Source: Sipunculus nudus
Taxonomy: Eukaryota; Annelida; Sipuncula; Golfingiida; Sipunculidae
DNA: 64,000 nucleotides
Direction of reading: 5' to 3'
NCBI GenBank assembly: GCA_026874595.1
Contig: CM049311.1
Coordinates: 41,419,676-41,483,675 of the forward strand
The notes under the pieces are model-generated. The model saw nothing but the letters and a program-made list of their open reading frames with translations. It did not search any database and had not been told where the DNA came from. A program made the position numbers and the translations under genes. Positions 1-13,164 of the stretch are shown piece by piece (position 1 is the stretch's first letter; each line of letters starts with the position of its first letter).

Positions 1-797
1 CTATGTCAGTATGTTTAATTGGCCAAATTCTGTTCAAATTCGTGTAACACCACTAAACTTCATCAGATGCAAACCATTTGAACAAACTAGAGAGGGCTTA
101 CCTCTGGCATCATTTTTGTAAAATATTGAACAATTTGGCTTGACCGTTTACAAGAAGAAGACTTTTACAGGTTTTTCAGCTTTTTACCTATAAAATCTAA
201 GTAAATGCAGATAGAAAAAACATAAGCTGAATCCCACAACATTTGATATGTGACAGATTATTGCATAAAATCTAGGGATGGTAGCTCCTGCTATTCCTGA
301 GAAATTATGGGTTAATGTACAGATGACCAATGACCCCCGTACAAAAAAAGGTCAAAGCAGGTGGCGCCTCCAATACCTGAATTTCATATATGACTCATGT
401 GACCAACACTGGCATCAAATTTGGTGTTGATAGCTCCAGCCGTTTCTGAGATTGTCATTTTAGTATGCTTTTTTGGACAGTTAGCTAAGTTAAACTTCCT
501 GTAACTCGGCCAAAATTTACCGAACTTGAACCATTCGATCAAACTTGAGAGAGATGGTTTATAAGATTATATCTGTGAAATATTGAACAATTTGGCTTGA
601 CTATTTCGGAGGAGAAGATTTTTAAAGGTTTTTTTGCTTTTTTCTTATGAAATCTAAGAAAATGCAGAGTTTTTCAGATGGCTAATTTTTTGCATTAAAT
701 TTCATGATACTAAATCCAGTTGTTTTTTAAATTGTATGGGTTAATGACAACCACAGACAATGCCAAACTATTGCATTAGCTCACAGGTTCGCTAAAA
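1..797 (+). repeat. Dispersed repeat family A, copy 1
   Basis: This diverged copy ends in AGCTCACAGGTTCGCTAAAAA, the same end seen near 2162, 8113 and 29978. It contains the recurring phrases CAGGTGGCGCC (about 360), TTTCTGAGATTGTCATTTTAG, GGACAATTTGGCTTGAC-like text and AACAAACTTGAGAGA. No coding frame is supported. It could be a non-autonomous element whose left end lies outside the window. Confidence 0.7.
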
Positions 798-2162
798 ATT
801 ACTACATATGCATATTGAATGCAAATTATAACACAGATACATCTCACTGATGGCAAAATCTTGAATAAAGTTGAGTATGGATACCAATTATTTATAATCC
901 ATGTACAGCCGTCTTTATATACCCACAGAGAGCTGTATACCTGTGATTGTAAACATTGCCTGGCATGAGGAATATCTAAAATCATAAAAGCTTTTAAAAA
1001 ACATATGTCAATATTAACATAGATAACCTGAAATCTAAATGTCTAGAGGCATGATGTAACGCATGCTGATAAACTGGTGCCAGGCTAGATGTATCTGCTT
1101 TACACAGCTAACATATATGGTAAAATGACTCAATTCAATCTTTTTATTTCAGCCAAAATTCATTCTTTGGAACCATAAAATACAATTATTATAAGAATTA
1201 TTCAGGGGATTATTCCTGTAAAATATTAAACAAATTTGCCGCAATGGCGTCAGTCAAAAATGTTTTGCAGGTTTATAACTCATATACAGAAAAAATACAG
1301 CAAAATGGCTAAGTTAAGCTTCCCATAACTCAGCCAAAAAATACTGAACAAAAACCATTTGAACAAACTTGAAATATTAACATCTCAGAATAATTTATGT
1401 GTGAGATTTAAGAATTCGGCCCAGTGGTTTTTGTTGAGAAGTTCTTTGTAGCCACTGAGCTAAAATGGGCTGTTATGGCATATGACTAAATTCAGCTTCC
1501 CATAACTCAGCCAAAAGTCACTGAACTGAGACCATTTGAACAAACTTCAGAAAGCGCTACCCTAGGATCATTTCTGTGCAATATTAAACAATTGGCCATA
1601 TGGTTTCAGAGAAGAAGTTTTTTGTAGCCGTCAGTTTGATAAGGGCACTGATGACCCCCGTACAAAAAAGGCAGATGCAGGTGGCGCCACCAATACCTCA
1701 ATTTCAGATGTGACTCGTGTGACCAACTTTGGCATAAAATTTTGTGATGATAGCTCCAGCCATTTCTGAGATTGTAATTTTAGTATGCTTTTTTGGACAG
1801 ATGACGAAGTTCAACTTCCTGTCACTTGGCCAAAAATCACCGAACTTAAACCATTCGAACAAACTTGAGAGGGATTGTTCCAGGAATCATTATGTGAAAT
1901 ATTGGACAATTTGGCTGAACAGTTTTGGAGCAGAAGATTTTTAAAGCTTTTATAGCTTTTTCCCTATAAAATATAAGAAAATGCAATTAGCCATAAAATA
2001 AGCAAAATCCGATAGAATTTTTTAGATGACTAATTTTTTGCATACAATTTAGTGATGCTAACTATTGCCATTTTCAAGATAGTATAGGTTAATGTACAGA
2101 CGACGGACGCCAGACGCCGGACGACGCCACACCATCGCATAAGCTCACAGGTTCGCTAAAAA
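798..2162 (+). repeat. Dispersed repeat family A, copy 2 (long form)
   Basis: This longer copy closely matches 26755-27853 plus 29677-29978. Shared phrases include ATTGAATGCAAATTATAACA, GGTAAAATGACTCAATTCAA and TGACCCCCGTACAAAAAAGG. Three internal subunits repeat CTCAGCCAAAA...ACCATTTGAACAAACTT. It ends with a CGGACGACGCC-type stretch and AGCTCACAGGTTCGCTAAAAA. It is the unoccupied reference for the piggyBac-like insertion at 27858-29672. Confidence 0.8.
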
Positions 2163-2979
2163 GGCTACCCTTTTGATCAATTCCTTTGAGATTTCATATT
2201 TTCTTAGATTAAATCCTTATGTGTATATGCTCTGTAAATTTAGTCAGCAGATAACCAGAAAGAAATGTGCCATGGCCAAAGATGTAAAAAAATTTGAGGT
2301 ACTGAGTTAACATCTGCCAAAGTGCACTTTGTTCAGCCCATAACTTCAAGAAATTACAAAATACTGACCTAATTTCTGGCATGTACATAAGAAATATTAG
2401 TAGTAAATTTAAGACTTTTTTTTTTAAAAGCAATTTTAGCAAAATGGGATTTGAGTTAATTTCAGTAAATAAAAGATAAAATAAAATTAACTGTGTTCTG
2501 AATTTTGGATTCATAGGTCTAACAGTTTAGGTCTAACAGTTTTAAAACAAGACGGTCTCAAAGACGGACAAAAGGACTTCAGACATCAGAGCTAAAAACA
2601 TAGAAACTTCTCGAATTTCTTGGTCTTGAAATGTTATTTTCCAGAAATCCCATGACCACACCATGTCAACATGATTTTCCAAGATATTTCACCTAATCCT
2701 GTATTCAAGATATGTTAGATCTATCTAGATCTACATGTTAGAACTTTAATGAGGCCAAATTACACAGACAGGTAGCCCATCAGTTCAGCCTGGCCGGAAT
2801 TACTCATTAAAATTGAATAAGTACTGTAGAAAAAATTTGTATTCAACCATACCCTATCCAATGCGAGCATTACGTGTAAGCCACTTCAGCTGCCAGGTAT
2901 ACCAAGAGGCCACCTTCTGTCGATGGCAACTGCCTGAGGTACTGAAAATAAACAGAGCAGAATATGTATAACTTGTACA
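2163..2979. repeat. Fragment of family B followed by sequence without recognised features
   Basis: The first 400 bases resemble the family B interior seen near 32200, 34900 and 43500 (GATCAATTCCTTTGAGAT, GTGCCATGGCCAAAG, TTTCTGGCATGTACATA). The rest shows no gene or recognised repeat. Confidence 0.5.
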
Positions 2980-3479
2980 ACAAGTGACCCATAGGTCATG
3001 ACGCTCAGCTGACAAGCATGACCTGTATTTAAAGCCTGATGGTATACCATATGGTATCTGACCAGACTTGGAAGATGGAAGGTTTGGGATGAAAAGTCTG
3101 ACTTGAAATGCATCCACAACTTTTTTCAAGAAGCTGGTCCTGTGACATTTACCTTTGACCCTAAGACCTAAATATCGAAAGGTTTGTTCCTTTATAGACA
3201 TGTAAGGTTTGGGATGATTATTTTGGCTATAAGAATTAATTCTGGGAGGTCGAACACACCCCGTAACTCAGAGAATATAGGTCACAGTGACCTAATTTCA
3301 GATCTGCAAGGAGATCTTTTTAGAACCTCTAAGACTCCATAGGGTTCATGGCCCTAGCCCCCACGGTTACGATTTGTGCCCTGCTAACGGACGGACTGCC
3401 AGCCGGACGGACAGACGGACGGACGATGGACAAAGACCCATCGCTATAGCCCAGCATGACTGAAAGTCAGCTGAGCTAA
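2980..3479 (+). mobile_element. Short non-autonomous element, GCTCAGCTGA/TCAGCTGAGC ends
   Basis: The left end reads CAAGTGACCCATAGGTCATG then ACGCTCAGCTGA. The right end carries a (GGAC)n minisatellite followed by GAAAGTCAGCTGAGCTAA. GCTCAGCTGA and TCAGCTGAGC are reverse complements, so the element has short inverted ends. Inside is a family C segment (TTACCTTTGACCC, GGAAGGTTTGGGATGAAAAG). The same ends bound 30250-32890, 42239-44188 and 56571-56816. Confidence 0.6.
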
Positions 3480-4950
3480 TAAAAGGTATTAAATGGGTAT
3501 AACATGTACAAAGTGTATAATTGGTGACTTCCCAACCCAAACCCAACTGACCAGTCTAAACCCAAATGGCTCAATATGGTAGATTTGTCCAGCTAAAGCA
3601 GATGTATATCACTTATCAGGGGTTTCTGTCAGCAGATTGTATTATAACAATAAAATGACCCACTGATAATAGGAATCAAATGACCAGGTCTGATCTAAAA
3701 AATAAAATCAACATAAAAACAAGTGACCTATTCCAGTCAAATTTTTGAAGAATCTATTTGCCTAAAATGTTGAAATTTTCTACGACAACAGAAATATATA
3801 TCACCTATGTCTGATTAAAACACAGTGAATTGATGGTCTGAGGAAAAATGTATGATTGTTAAGCTATCAGGAACTAATCCAATAGCTTGCTTGATACCGG
3901 TCAGTCTCAAAAGGACCATTACAAAGGGCAAATATAGCAAAAATTTAGTAAAAATCAAGGAAATCCTTGCAAGAATTATTGAGAAAGGGTGCTTCTGTAT
4001 CAATTTTTATTCAATACAAGCCAACTGTACTGCACTTTTATAAATGATGGCAATATTTATTAAAAAATATTTGACCAAATCCTTTGCAAGATTACATTAA
4101 TTATAAGTCCGACTGCATTCACTTTAACAGTTTTTGAGATATGATCAAAAGGAATTTGTAGATGGTTGCCTGGTGGCCATATTGGACTTCTGACAGGTCT
4201 GAAATCAGACAACAAACATTCTCTAAATCAGACCAAACGTTGAAGAAAAATCACTGAAACTGCACTGACAAAAAGGTTTCTAAGGTGGCTAACTGGCAGA
4301 CATAATGGATTTCTGACAAGTCTGACATTTGATATCACACATCCTCCAATAAGAGACCAAACTTGGCAAATTCTCCAATGAATGACCAAAACAAGTCAAA
4401 AGGCATGTTCAGGCAATCATATCAGATTTATAGATATGCAAATATAGAAAGTGTTAGTCCAATATTTTTTATTATCACTCTGCTTTTCAATGGGGTCAGC
4501 AGGGTAGGTAAACTGCAAAATCTGAAAGAAAAGAAATGCAGAAAGCATGACTAAGAGTCTTGTAATAACTAAAAGCCATCCTAAATCCAGGTACACATCA
4601 ACATGCATAATATGAGAACAAACACTTGCTTTTATATCTGGTGATTAATATAAAAATATTCAGATATCAAGGAAACTAAGTTTATTGCTATGATTCCATA
4701 AAATAAACTGCAGAATCTCCCATCATCAAGATTCCCATCATCTTATAAATCAGTAGCTAAACCTTAATACTATACTCTAACAGTCTTAATGCCTGGCTGA
4801 AGCATTCCGTCAACAGTGTTTTTGTTATGCAGTAACGAGGTACTTATCACTCAGCCTTATTGATTACTTAATTAAGCTTATAAAAAAAGGGAGTCATATG
4901 TCACCAGTGTCACTCACAATTACAGCTACACAGTGAGATGTACCAGTTGG
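3480..4950. other. No gene or clear repeat recognised
   Basis: This is AT-rich DNA with stops in all frames and no convincing splice-bounded exon. A weak internal similarity (GGTGGCC/GGTGGCT followed by CTTCTGACAGGTCTGA-like text near 4160 and 4275) suggests an old degenerate repeat. Confidence 0.5.
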
Positions 4951-4959
4951 GAGTGCAAT

Positions 4960-6672
4960 GGTTTTATATACAAGAAAAATAGAGATGGTCACAAAATAAG
5001 TTATTGTGAACATCCCTGACCTATGACCTTGGCCTTCTGCCTACATATCAACTGGATTCTTTCTAAATGATTGGTAACTACTAACCACTTAATCTGGTGT
5101 AATTACTTGGCAACCAATGAGTGAATAACTTTGACCTGCAACCTTTAACCTCCTGACCAGCTGACCTCAAAATCAATTAGTTATTTCTTCAAACAAAAAT
5201 ACCTATAAATATGAAGTTTGAAACAAATTGAGTGATGCATAGATGTGGCATATGTGAAAGACTGAAGGTTTGGCTTGAACAGTTTCACTTGAAATATGTT
5301 CACAAGCATTTAGAAAAATTTAATATTGTGACCTTGACCTTTGACCTTTTGAACTCAACATCAATAGGCATCTTCTCCTATAGGTAGGTAAGCCATATAT
5401 GACAGATGGAAGGTATAGATTGAAAAGTTTGCCTGAAAATGACCCCACGCAAGAAGTGGGTGCTGTGAACTTCACCTCCAAATCAACAGGTCTTTTCCCG
5501 TTTGCAGAGAAGCAATATCAGTGATGGAAGGTGTGGAATGAAAAGTCTAGCTTGAAATGTGTCCACAACCTTTTCAAAGAAGTGGATCCTGTGACCCTGA
5601 CCTTTGACCCTGTGACCTCAAAATCTATAGGATTCTTCTCCCACTTAGTACATGAGCTAGCCGTGACAAACACTACTCAGTTAGAGCCCTCCTACTGAGT
5701 CGTGACAAAAGCCAAATTGAGAATCGCCCTGCAAGTCCAGGCCACGCTTTTTAACCCTATCTCCGGTTACGGTCAGTAGGCAGACCGCAGGCAGATATCT
5801 CCCATACATGCAGAACAATATACGAATATTTTGGGTTATTACGGAATATTTCACACACATGGTAGGTGTCATTGGAGATAAAAGAAACTTATTAAAAGGT
5901 CTAGTGGGTTTATTTGAAGTGAAACGATACTTGTAAGCAATGAGGCGTTGTAAAAAATGACGAAAAATATTTGCATCCTCATGGGGCCTTATAATGCGAT
6001 CCTCAGAGTTCGATGTCCAGGCACATTGGCAGGCCAGTGATCTGGCCATAATGTCAGAGGGCCGATCTGGTGCTATAGGTGACCTATATGTGAAAGATCA
6101 AAGATTTGGGATGAAAGGTTTGGCGTAAAATGCATCCACAGGCTTTTCAAAGAAGTGGATCCTTTGACCCTGACCTTTGACCGTATCCTCAAAATCTATA
6201 GGATTCTTCTCCCACTTAGTAGGGGAGTTATATGAGAAAGATCAAAGATTTGGGATGAAAGGTTTGGCTTAAAATGCATCCACAGGCTTTTCAAAGAAGT
6301 GGCTCCTGTGACCTTGACCTTTGACCTCAAAAATAATAATAGGTGAGCTGTATGTGAAAGATGGAAGGTTTGGGATGAAAATTTTGGATAAAAGAATTAT
6401 TTTTGGGGGTGCAAACACACCCTGTAACTTCAAGAACATAGTTCACAGTGACCAAATTTCAGGTTTGCAAGGAGATCTTTTTAGAACCTCTAAGAATGCA
6501 TAGGGTTCCTGACCCTAGCCCCTACAGTTACGATTTGTGCCCTGCTAACGGCCAGACAGCCAGCCGGATGGCCAGCCAGACTGCCTGACGGCCAGACAGA
6601 CAGACCGTAGGACAACGGACAAAGACCCATCGCTATAGCCTAGCATGACTGAAAGTCAGCAGAGCTAACAAC
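4960..6672 (+). repeat. Family C tandem repeat, TGACCT-rich units
   Basis: Degenerate units of roughly 150-190 bp repeat GGAAGGTTTGGGATGAAAAG, CATCCACAACCTTTTCAAAG and TGACC(C/T)TGACCTTTGACC. The block ends in a minisatellite of GGAC/CCAGAC-type steps and TGAAAGTCAGCAGAGCTAA, comparable with 3479. An unrelated segment interrupts it at about 5658-6062. The same family runs in the other orientation at 21400-22200. Confidence 0.75.
5658..6062. mobile_element. About 400-bp insertion inside family C
   Basis: The phrase ATTCTTCTCCCACTTAGTA is followed directly by the next unit at 6208. At 5634 it is separated from that unit by about 400 bp of different, CpG-containing sequence. The insert contains GCATCCTCATGGGGCCTTA (about 5973) and ends in GTCAGAGGGCC. 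Both motifs recur at 10494 and 10580, at the left edge of the satellite array. An open frame covers much of it on the minus strand, but it matches no family I recognise. Confidence 0.5.
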
Positions 6673-7209
6673 CTGTGTATCACTTAAATAAGTACTCTTA
6701 TTTTAATATTGAGGGAAGAATGACAATCTGGGAAGATCCGAAATCTTCCAGGGAAGACCTAGAATTCAAATTCTTCCTGGAGGAAATGAGAATTCCATTA
6801 ATTCAGGGAAAATGAACATGGCCTACAGGCCTAATGTGAACCTGTGCAAAGTTTGGGGGTATGAATGGAGGTTTATTTTTCAAATTTAATATTGATCCTT
6901 TTATGTCCTACGTATCTACCTTCGTAGACATCTAGACACATTGACTAGACACCAGACAGAGCCAGGTTAGCTCCAATGGTGATGTCTGGATCTCACCTGG
7001 TTGAACTGAGTAACCTCTTGACTTGGCATGTTGTCAAATCTCTTTTCAAACACTGAAAGCCTTTTTCAATTGACTACACTACTTTTTTAAAGCCGCATTT
7101 ACCAAATCTATTCTTATAAAACTGGCAGAACCCTACCACAGAATAATTCTTGTACAGTTTAAACCAATCAGCCTTACAGTTTGATCATAAAACAGTGTAT
7201 ACGCTAGAA
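6673..7209. other. No gene recognised; local inverted motifs
   Basis: No supported exon is visible. Near 6738-6775 the motifs GGAAGAT/ATCTTCC and AGAATT/AATTCT form small inverted repeats. Confidence 0.4.
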
Positions 7210-8113
7210 GAGTCTCAAATTACATTTTTGCTTGTAAAAAACAGATTAATGTAGATGACACCACCAATACCTCAATTTCAGATATGACTTATGTCACAAA
7301 CATTGACATAAAATTTGTTGATGACAGCTCCATCTGTTTCTGAGATTTTAAGTTTAGTATGCTTTTTTGCACAGATGACTAAGTTTAACCTCCCGTAACT
7401 TGGCCAAAAATCACCAAACTGGAGCCATTCAAACAAATATGCGAGAGATTGTTCTGAGGATCAATTCTGTGAAATATTGGACAATTTGGCTTGACAGTTT
7501 GGGAGGAGAAGATTTTTATACCTATTTTAACTTTTCCTGTTTAAAATCTGAAAAAAAATCACAGAATCAAAACCATTTGAACAAATTTGATTTATCAACA
7601 TCCAATGATCATTCATGTGTGAGATTAAAGAATTTGACCCTGTGGTTTTAGAGAAGAAGATCTTTGTAACCACTGAGCAGAAATGAGCTGCTATAACATT
7701 TGACTATATTAAGCTTCCCATAACTCAGCCAAAAGTCATTGAACAGAGACCATTTGAACAAACTAAAGCACTACCCTAGGAGCATTTCCTGTAACTAGGT
7801 CTGAAATCACCTAACTGGAACCATTCGAACAAACCTGAGAGAGATAGTTCCAGGGAACATTTCTCTGAAATACTGGACAATTTGGCTAGACAGTTTTAGA
7901 GAAGAAGATTTTTAAAGGTTTTTAAGCTTTTTCTCTATAAAATCTAGATGAATGCAGATACCCAATAATAAGCTCTAGGGCACCAAGTTTCACATGTGAC
8001 TAATTCTTACTTGTAATTTGAAGCTCCTTGCTCCGACAGTTTCTGACTTACAGCCATGGACAGCAGACGGTTGACACCATGCCATCGCACAAGCTCACAG
8101 GTTCACAAAAAAT
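7210..8113 (+). repeat. Dispersed repeat family A, copy 3
   Basis: It shares CACCAATACCTCAATTTCAG, TCCATCTGTTTCTGAGATTT, GGACAATTTGGCTTGACAGT and the end AAGCTCACAGGTTC with the other family A copies. It carries no coding capacity. Confidence 0.7.
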
Positions 8114-8345
8114 GTTTTTGAAATGAGGCACATGCTGGTTTTGTATGGTGATAAATAAAAGCTGTATTATGAGTTGTTGGTGTTTAGCTTATAACACTAC
8201 TTATGCACCATGTCAGTGGGTATATGCAGAGGAAGAGGACCTATTGAAAGAGGGTACAGTCAAGGTCACAGGCACAGGGTGGCAGCACACTGGCATCTCT
8301 AGTGACAGACAGTTTAAATTGCTAGGTTACAAGAGCCATTAAATA
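8114..8345 (+). repeat. Dispersed repeat D, copy 1
   Basis: It contains AATGAGGCACATGCTGGTTT, ATTATGAGTTGTTGGTGTTT and AGCTTA. The same text recurs at 29986-30170 and 30309-30490, each time just after a family A end or inside family B. Confidence 0.6.
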
Positions 8346-9760
8346 AAAGCATTTCATTTTTCATATACTGCTTAATTCATAAACTGCTGTTAATCTTGTT
8401 TTAGACTTGTGTTTAGTTTAGGTTATGTGTTGGATTCGTTGTCCAGCTGAAGTGTACTTCTGATCATCGCTGCCACTGGTTTATTTACAGATAACAGGGG
8501 TGCCTTTGTTCCTTTATTGGTTGGCTTGATAAGGATGGTGTGTTGATTCATTGTTGAACAGAAATATTCAGATATAGATAGGCCATTCAGGCAAGCCATG
8601 TGTTTTCTGATAAGCTTGTCCAGCACATACATAATATAAAAGGATGTTATCACTTTGTTTAAATTTTGCTGAATCAGTTCAATATACAGGGATAGAAATG
8701 TTTTCAAATACTGTCTTGCGGCTGCTGCAAGTGGTCTTGTAAATTAACTTGTCCTGGAGATTTGACTTGTGAAATAGTATAGATAAATATATCTTCATGG
8801 TCAACTGCAGATTCAAAAAGGATGACGATGGATAATATAACTTAATGTGTAAAAACAGAAGCAGATGAAATTATTTAAATTATGATAAATTTACAGAAAT
8901 ATATCAGTGTCATGTTATCTTGCATGAAAATAAATAAAACAATACAGATGTTCAGTTTTTCAGATCTCAATGTTGTATCATTGAAAGGGGTTTTGCTAGG
9001 CTAACATTTTGAAGAGTCCAGGACCCATAGGTATAAATTGTCAAGAATCCTGATGGTTCTAGCAAAAGAAATCTTTATATAGGGCATAATGTGTAGATTT
9101 TATATGTTGGAAACTATATATATTTAAAACAAATATTTTTAATGGTTGTTTTGTTCTTTAGAAAATTGTTTATTATCATTTGTGCTCCAAGCCATTCAAT
9201 TAACAGTAGGATCTTACACTGGGCTTTGGCAATTGTAACTCCCACCGTCCAGTGGGAAATAATTTGGCACAATATTTGTTAAATTTCAATAAATAGTTAA
9301 AACTCTTATATTATATGTGCTGCTTGTGCTACTCTTGGGTAGGAATTACCTGTAGTTATTAAATAACAGTTAATTCATTTGTAAAAAGCATAATTAACAT
9401 GACTGATAATGTACAGTTTTTCAAATACTTCTACTGCAATATAGATAAAGTTATATGGCCAAGTCAAAACTGTGAGACAATAGCACTCCATTTGTAAAAA
9501 ATATAAATGAAATCAATGCATTTCCCTGTCTCCAAAGATACTATCACAATCTTACATTAAAACTTGATCAAAATAAAATGTTATCCATAAAGAGGCTTTG
9601 CTCAAGCTTTAATATATATACATCTTTGTCCATTTGTTCTGAGTGGAATTGCTGGCTTAGTTTCCCCTGGGATTGAAAGAGAGGTTAAGTCTGCAAAAAT
9701 AAGGAAAGGATTTTAGGTGAAGCCTTCGGGTTTAATTCTGAACAAAACAAAGCAATAAAA
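8346..9760. other. AT-rich interval without recognised gene
   Basis: Frames are short and lack supporting splice sites or domain signatures. I see no RNA gene or sharp repeat boundary. Confidence 0.5.
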
Positions 9761-10130
9761 CAAGTGGCCCATGGGCCTTAATGCTCAGATGAATGTGATA
9801 TACAGGCATTCATTGATTTTATTAATGTATCTGCCAAACCAGTTTTCACCCGAGTTCCACCATGTTTGTGTCCGGAGAACCCCTTTCAGGACCCCTGGAC
9901 CAATCTTTCTGAAACCTGGCATAATTATCAGGTCACATGTGGACTATTGCCGGACAAAGACTGGTAGTGCCACCTTCAATCCTCTTCCTGCAGTGTCAAT
10001 CAATGTGTCTGATTTTAGTGAAAATAGCCCACACATGTCTTTATGGGATTACAGAGGCTGTCTTTATGGGATTACAGTAACCTTGACAACACGACTCAGC
10101 AGGCATTTATATTAGGCTGGTAAGCTTACT
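9761..10130 (+). repeat. Dispersed element left end with a stray satellite dimer
   Basis: It starts CAAGTGGCCCATGGGCCTTA then ATGCTCAGATGA, a variant of the common left end. Two copies of the 24-bp satellite unit (TCTTTATGGGATTACAGAGG and neighbour) sit at about 10036-10077, some 500 bp outside the main array. Confidence 0.6.
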
Positions 10131-10593
10131 TGAGTCATGATACAAGCCATATCAAGGAATGCATTACAGTAGTCTTCCATCATGTTGCATTCATATTGTG
10201 GTAAACAGCCCATTATCTTAACATTAGGCTATGAATACTGAATTTACACAAAAGAATCTCAACTAACAACCTAATCTCTATATACTATCTCATGCAAGTC
10301 TGCTCCATCCAGTAACCCCTCGGGAACCATGCTTGTATTCATGTAGTCAGAAATTCAGCAAACATTTGGAGGGATTTACCAATATGCTATTTTAAAATGG
10401 AATTTTTTTGTTCATGTTATGTGTTTATAGAAAATATACAAAAAGGCTTCCCTACAGGCCATGAGGCTTTGCAAGAAATGTAAAAAATATTTGCATCCTC
10501 ATGGGGCCTTAAAGTATGTTCCTCCCCAAAGGATGCAACGGCACTCTGGACAGCCAGTACGCTGGTCGTAGGAACTCTGTCAGAGGGCCAAAA
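10131..10593. other. Left flank of the satellite array
   Basis: No gene is recognised. About 10430-10590 resembles 5930-6062: both have GCATCCTCATGGGGCCTTA and GTCAGAGGGCC. The array begins inside or next to this dispersed segment. Confidence 0.5.
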
Positions 10594-13164
10594 AAGGCTG
10601 TCTATATGGGACTACAACAGGCTGTCTTTATGGGATTGCAGCAGGCTGTCTTTATGAGATTGCAGCAGGCTGTCTTAATGGGACTGCAGCAGGCTGTCTA
10701 TATGGGACTACAACAGGCTGTCTTTATGCGATTACAGCAGGCTGTCTTTATGAGATTGCAGCAGGCTGTCTTTATGGGATTGCAGCAGGCTGTTTTTATG
10801 GGACTGCAGCAGGCTGTCTTTATGAGATTACAGCAGGCTGTCTTTATGGGATTGCAGCAGGCTGTCTTTATGGGATTGCTGCAGGCTGTCTTTATGGGAT
10901 TGCAGCAGGCTGTCTATATGGGACTACAACAGGCTGTCTTTATGGGATTACAGCAGGCTGTCTTTATGAGATTACAGCAGGCCGTCTTTATGGGATTACA
11001 GCAGGCTGTCTTTATGAGATTACAGCAGGCTGTCTTTATGAGATTGCAGCAGGCTATCTTTATGGGATTGCAGCAGGCTGTCTTTATGGGATTACAGCTA
11101 GCTGTCTTTATGGGATTACAGCAGGCTGTCTATGAGATTACAGCAGGCTGTCTTTATGGGATTACAGCAGGCTGTCTTTATGAGATTGCAGCAGGCTGAC
11201 TTAATGGGACTACAACAGGCTGTCTTTATGGGACTACAGCAGGCTGTCTTTATATGAGTGCAGCAGGCTGTCCTTATGAGATTGCAGCAACTGTCTTTAT
11301 GGGATTGCAGCAGGCTGTCTTTATGGGATTACAGCAGGCTGTCTTTATGAGATTACAGCAGGCTGACTTAATGGGACTACAACAGGCTGTCTTTATGGGA
11401 CTACAGCAGGCTATCTTTATGGAATTATATCAGGCTGTCTTTATGGGATTGCAACAGGCTGTCTTTTTGGGACTGCAACAGGCTGTCTTTATGTTATTGC
11501 AGCAGGATTACAGCAGGCTGTCTTTATGAGATTACAGCAGGCTGACTTAATGGGACTACAACAGGCTGTCTTTATGGGACTACAGCAGGCTATCTTTATG
11601 GAATTATATCAGGCTGTCTTTATGGGATTGCAACAGGCTGTCTTTCTGGGACTGCAGCAGGCTGTCTTTATGATATTGCAGCAGGCTGTCATTATTGGAT
11701 TGCAGCAGGCTGTCTTTATGAGATTACAGCAGGCTGACTTAATGGGACTACAACAGGCTGTCTTTATGGGACTACAGCAGGCTGTCTTTATGGGATTACA
11801 GCAGCCTGACTTAATGGGACTGCAACAGGCTGTCTTTTTGGGACTGCAGCAGGATGGCTTTGTGATATTGCAGCAGGCTGTCATTATTAGATTGCAGCAG
11901 GCTGTCTTTATGGGATTGCAGCAGGCTGTCTTTATGGGATTGCAGCAGGCTGTCTTTATGGGATTGCAGCAGGCTGTCTTTTTGGGACTGCAACAGGCTG
12001 TTTTTATGTTATTGCAGCAGGATGTCAGCATGCTGTCTTTATGGGATTACAGTAGGCTGTCTTTATTGGATTGCAGCAGGCTGTCTTTATGGGATTGTAG
12101 CAGGCTGTCAGCAGGCTGTCTTTACGGGATTGCAGCAGGCTGTCTTTATGGGATTGCAGCAGGCTGTCTTTATGGGATTGTAGCACGCTGTCTTTATGGG
12201 ATTGCAGCAGGCTGTCTTTATGGGATTGCAGCAGGCTGTCTTTATGGGACTACAGCAGGCTGTCTTTATGGGATTGCAGCAGGCTGTCTTTATGGGATTG
12301 CAGAAGGCTGTCTTTATTGGATAACAGCAGGCTGTCTTTATGGGATTGCAGCAGGCTGTCTTTATGGGATTGTAGCAGGCTGACTTTATGGGATTACAGC
12401 AGGCTGTCTTTATGGGATTGCAACAGGCTGTCTTTATGGGACTGCAGCAGGCTGACTTTATGGGACTACAGCAGGCTGTCTTTATGGGATTGCAGCAGGC
12501 TGTCTTTATCAGACTACAGCATGCTGTCTTAATGGGACTACAGCAGAATGTCTTTATGGGATTGCAGCAGGCTTACTTTATGGGATTACAGCAGGCTGTC
12601 TTTATGGGATTGCAGCAGGCTGTCTTTATTGGACTGCAGCAGGCTGTCTTTATGGGATTACAGCAGGCTGTCTTTATGAGATTACAGCAGGCTGTCTTTA
12701 TGAGATTGCAGCAGGCTGTCTTTATGGGACTGCAGCAGGCTGTCAGCAGGCTTTCTTTATGGGATTTCAACAGGCTGTCTTTATGGTACTGCAGCAGGCT
12801 GTCAGCAGGCTTTCTTTATGGGATTGCAACAGGCTGTCTTTATGGGACTGCAGCAGGCTGTCAGCAGGCTGTCTTTATGGGATTGCAGCAGGCTGTCAGC
12901 AGGCTGTCTTTATGAGATTGCAGCAGGCTGTCTTTATGGGACTGCAGCAGGCTGTCTATATGGGACTACAACAGGCTGTCTTTATGGGATTACAGCATGC
13001 TGTCTTTATGAGATTACAGCACACTGTCTTTATGGGATTACAGCAGGCTGATTTTACAGGATTACAAAAAGATGTTTTTATGGAATTACAGCAGCCTGTT
13101 TATAGGATTTCAGTAGGGTTTCTTTATGGGATTACAACAGGCTGTCTTAAAGGGATAACAGCAG
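10594..13164 (+). repeat. Array block 1: simple 24-bp units
   Basis: This block is made of 24-bp units with single-base variants and no 72-bp higher order. From about 12000 to its end it is nearly identical to 14430-15587, including private changes such as CAGCACACTG and ACAGGATTACAAAAAGATG. This points to a whole-block copy at an offset of 2423 bp. Confidence 0.9.

Noticed and set aside
9771-10115. 114-codon plus-strand frame
   Set aside because: It begins in a dispersed element end and runs through stray satellite units, with no coding bias or domain.
11609-12031. Cys-rich minus-strand protein in the satellite
   Set aside because: It is the reverse frame of GCAGC-type units. It closes wherever the unit has ACAGC (giving TAA) and has no signal or start context.
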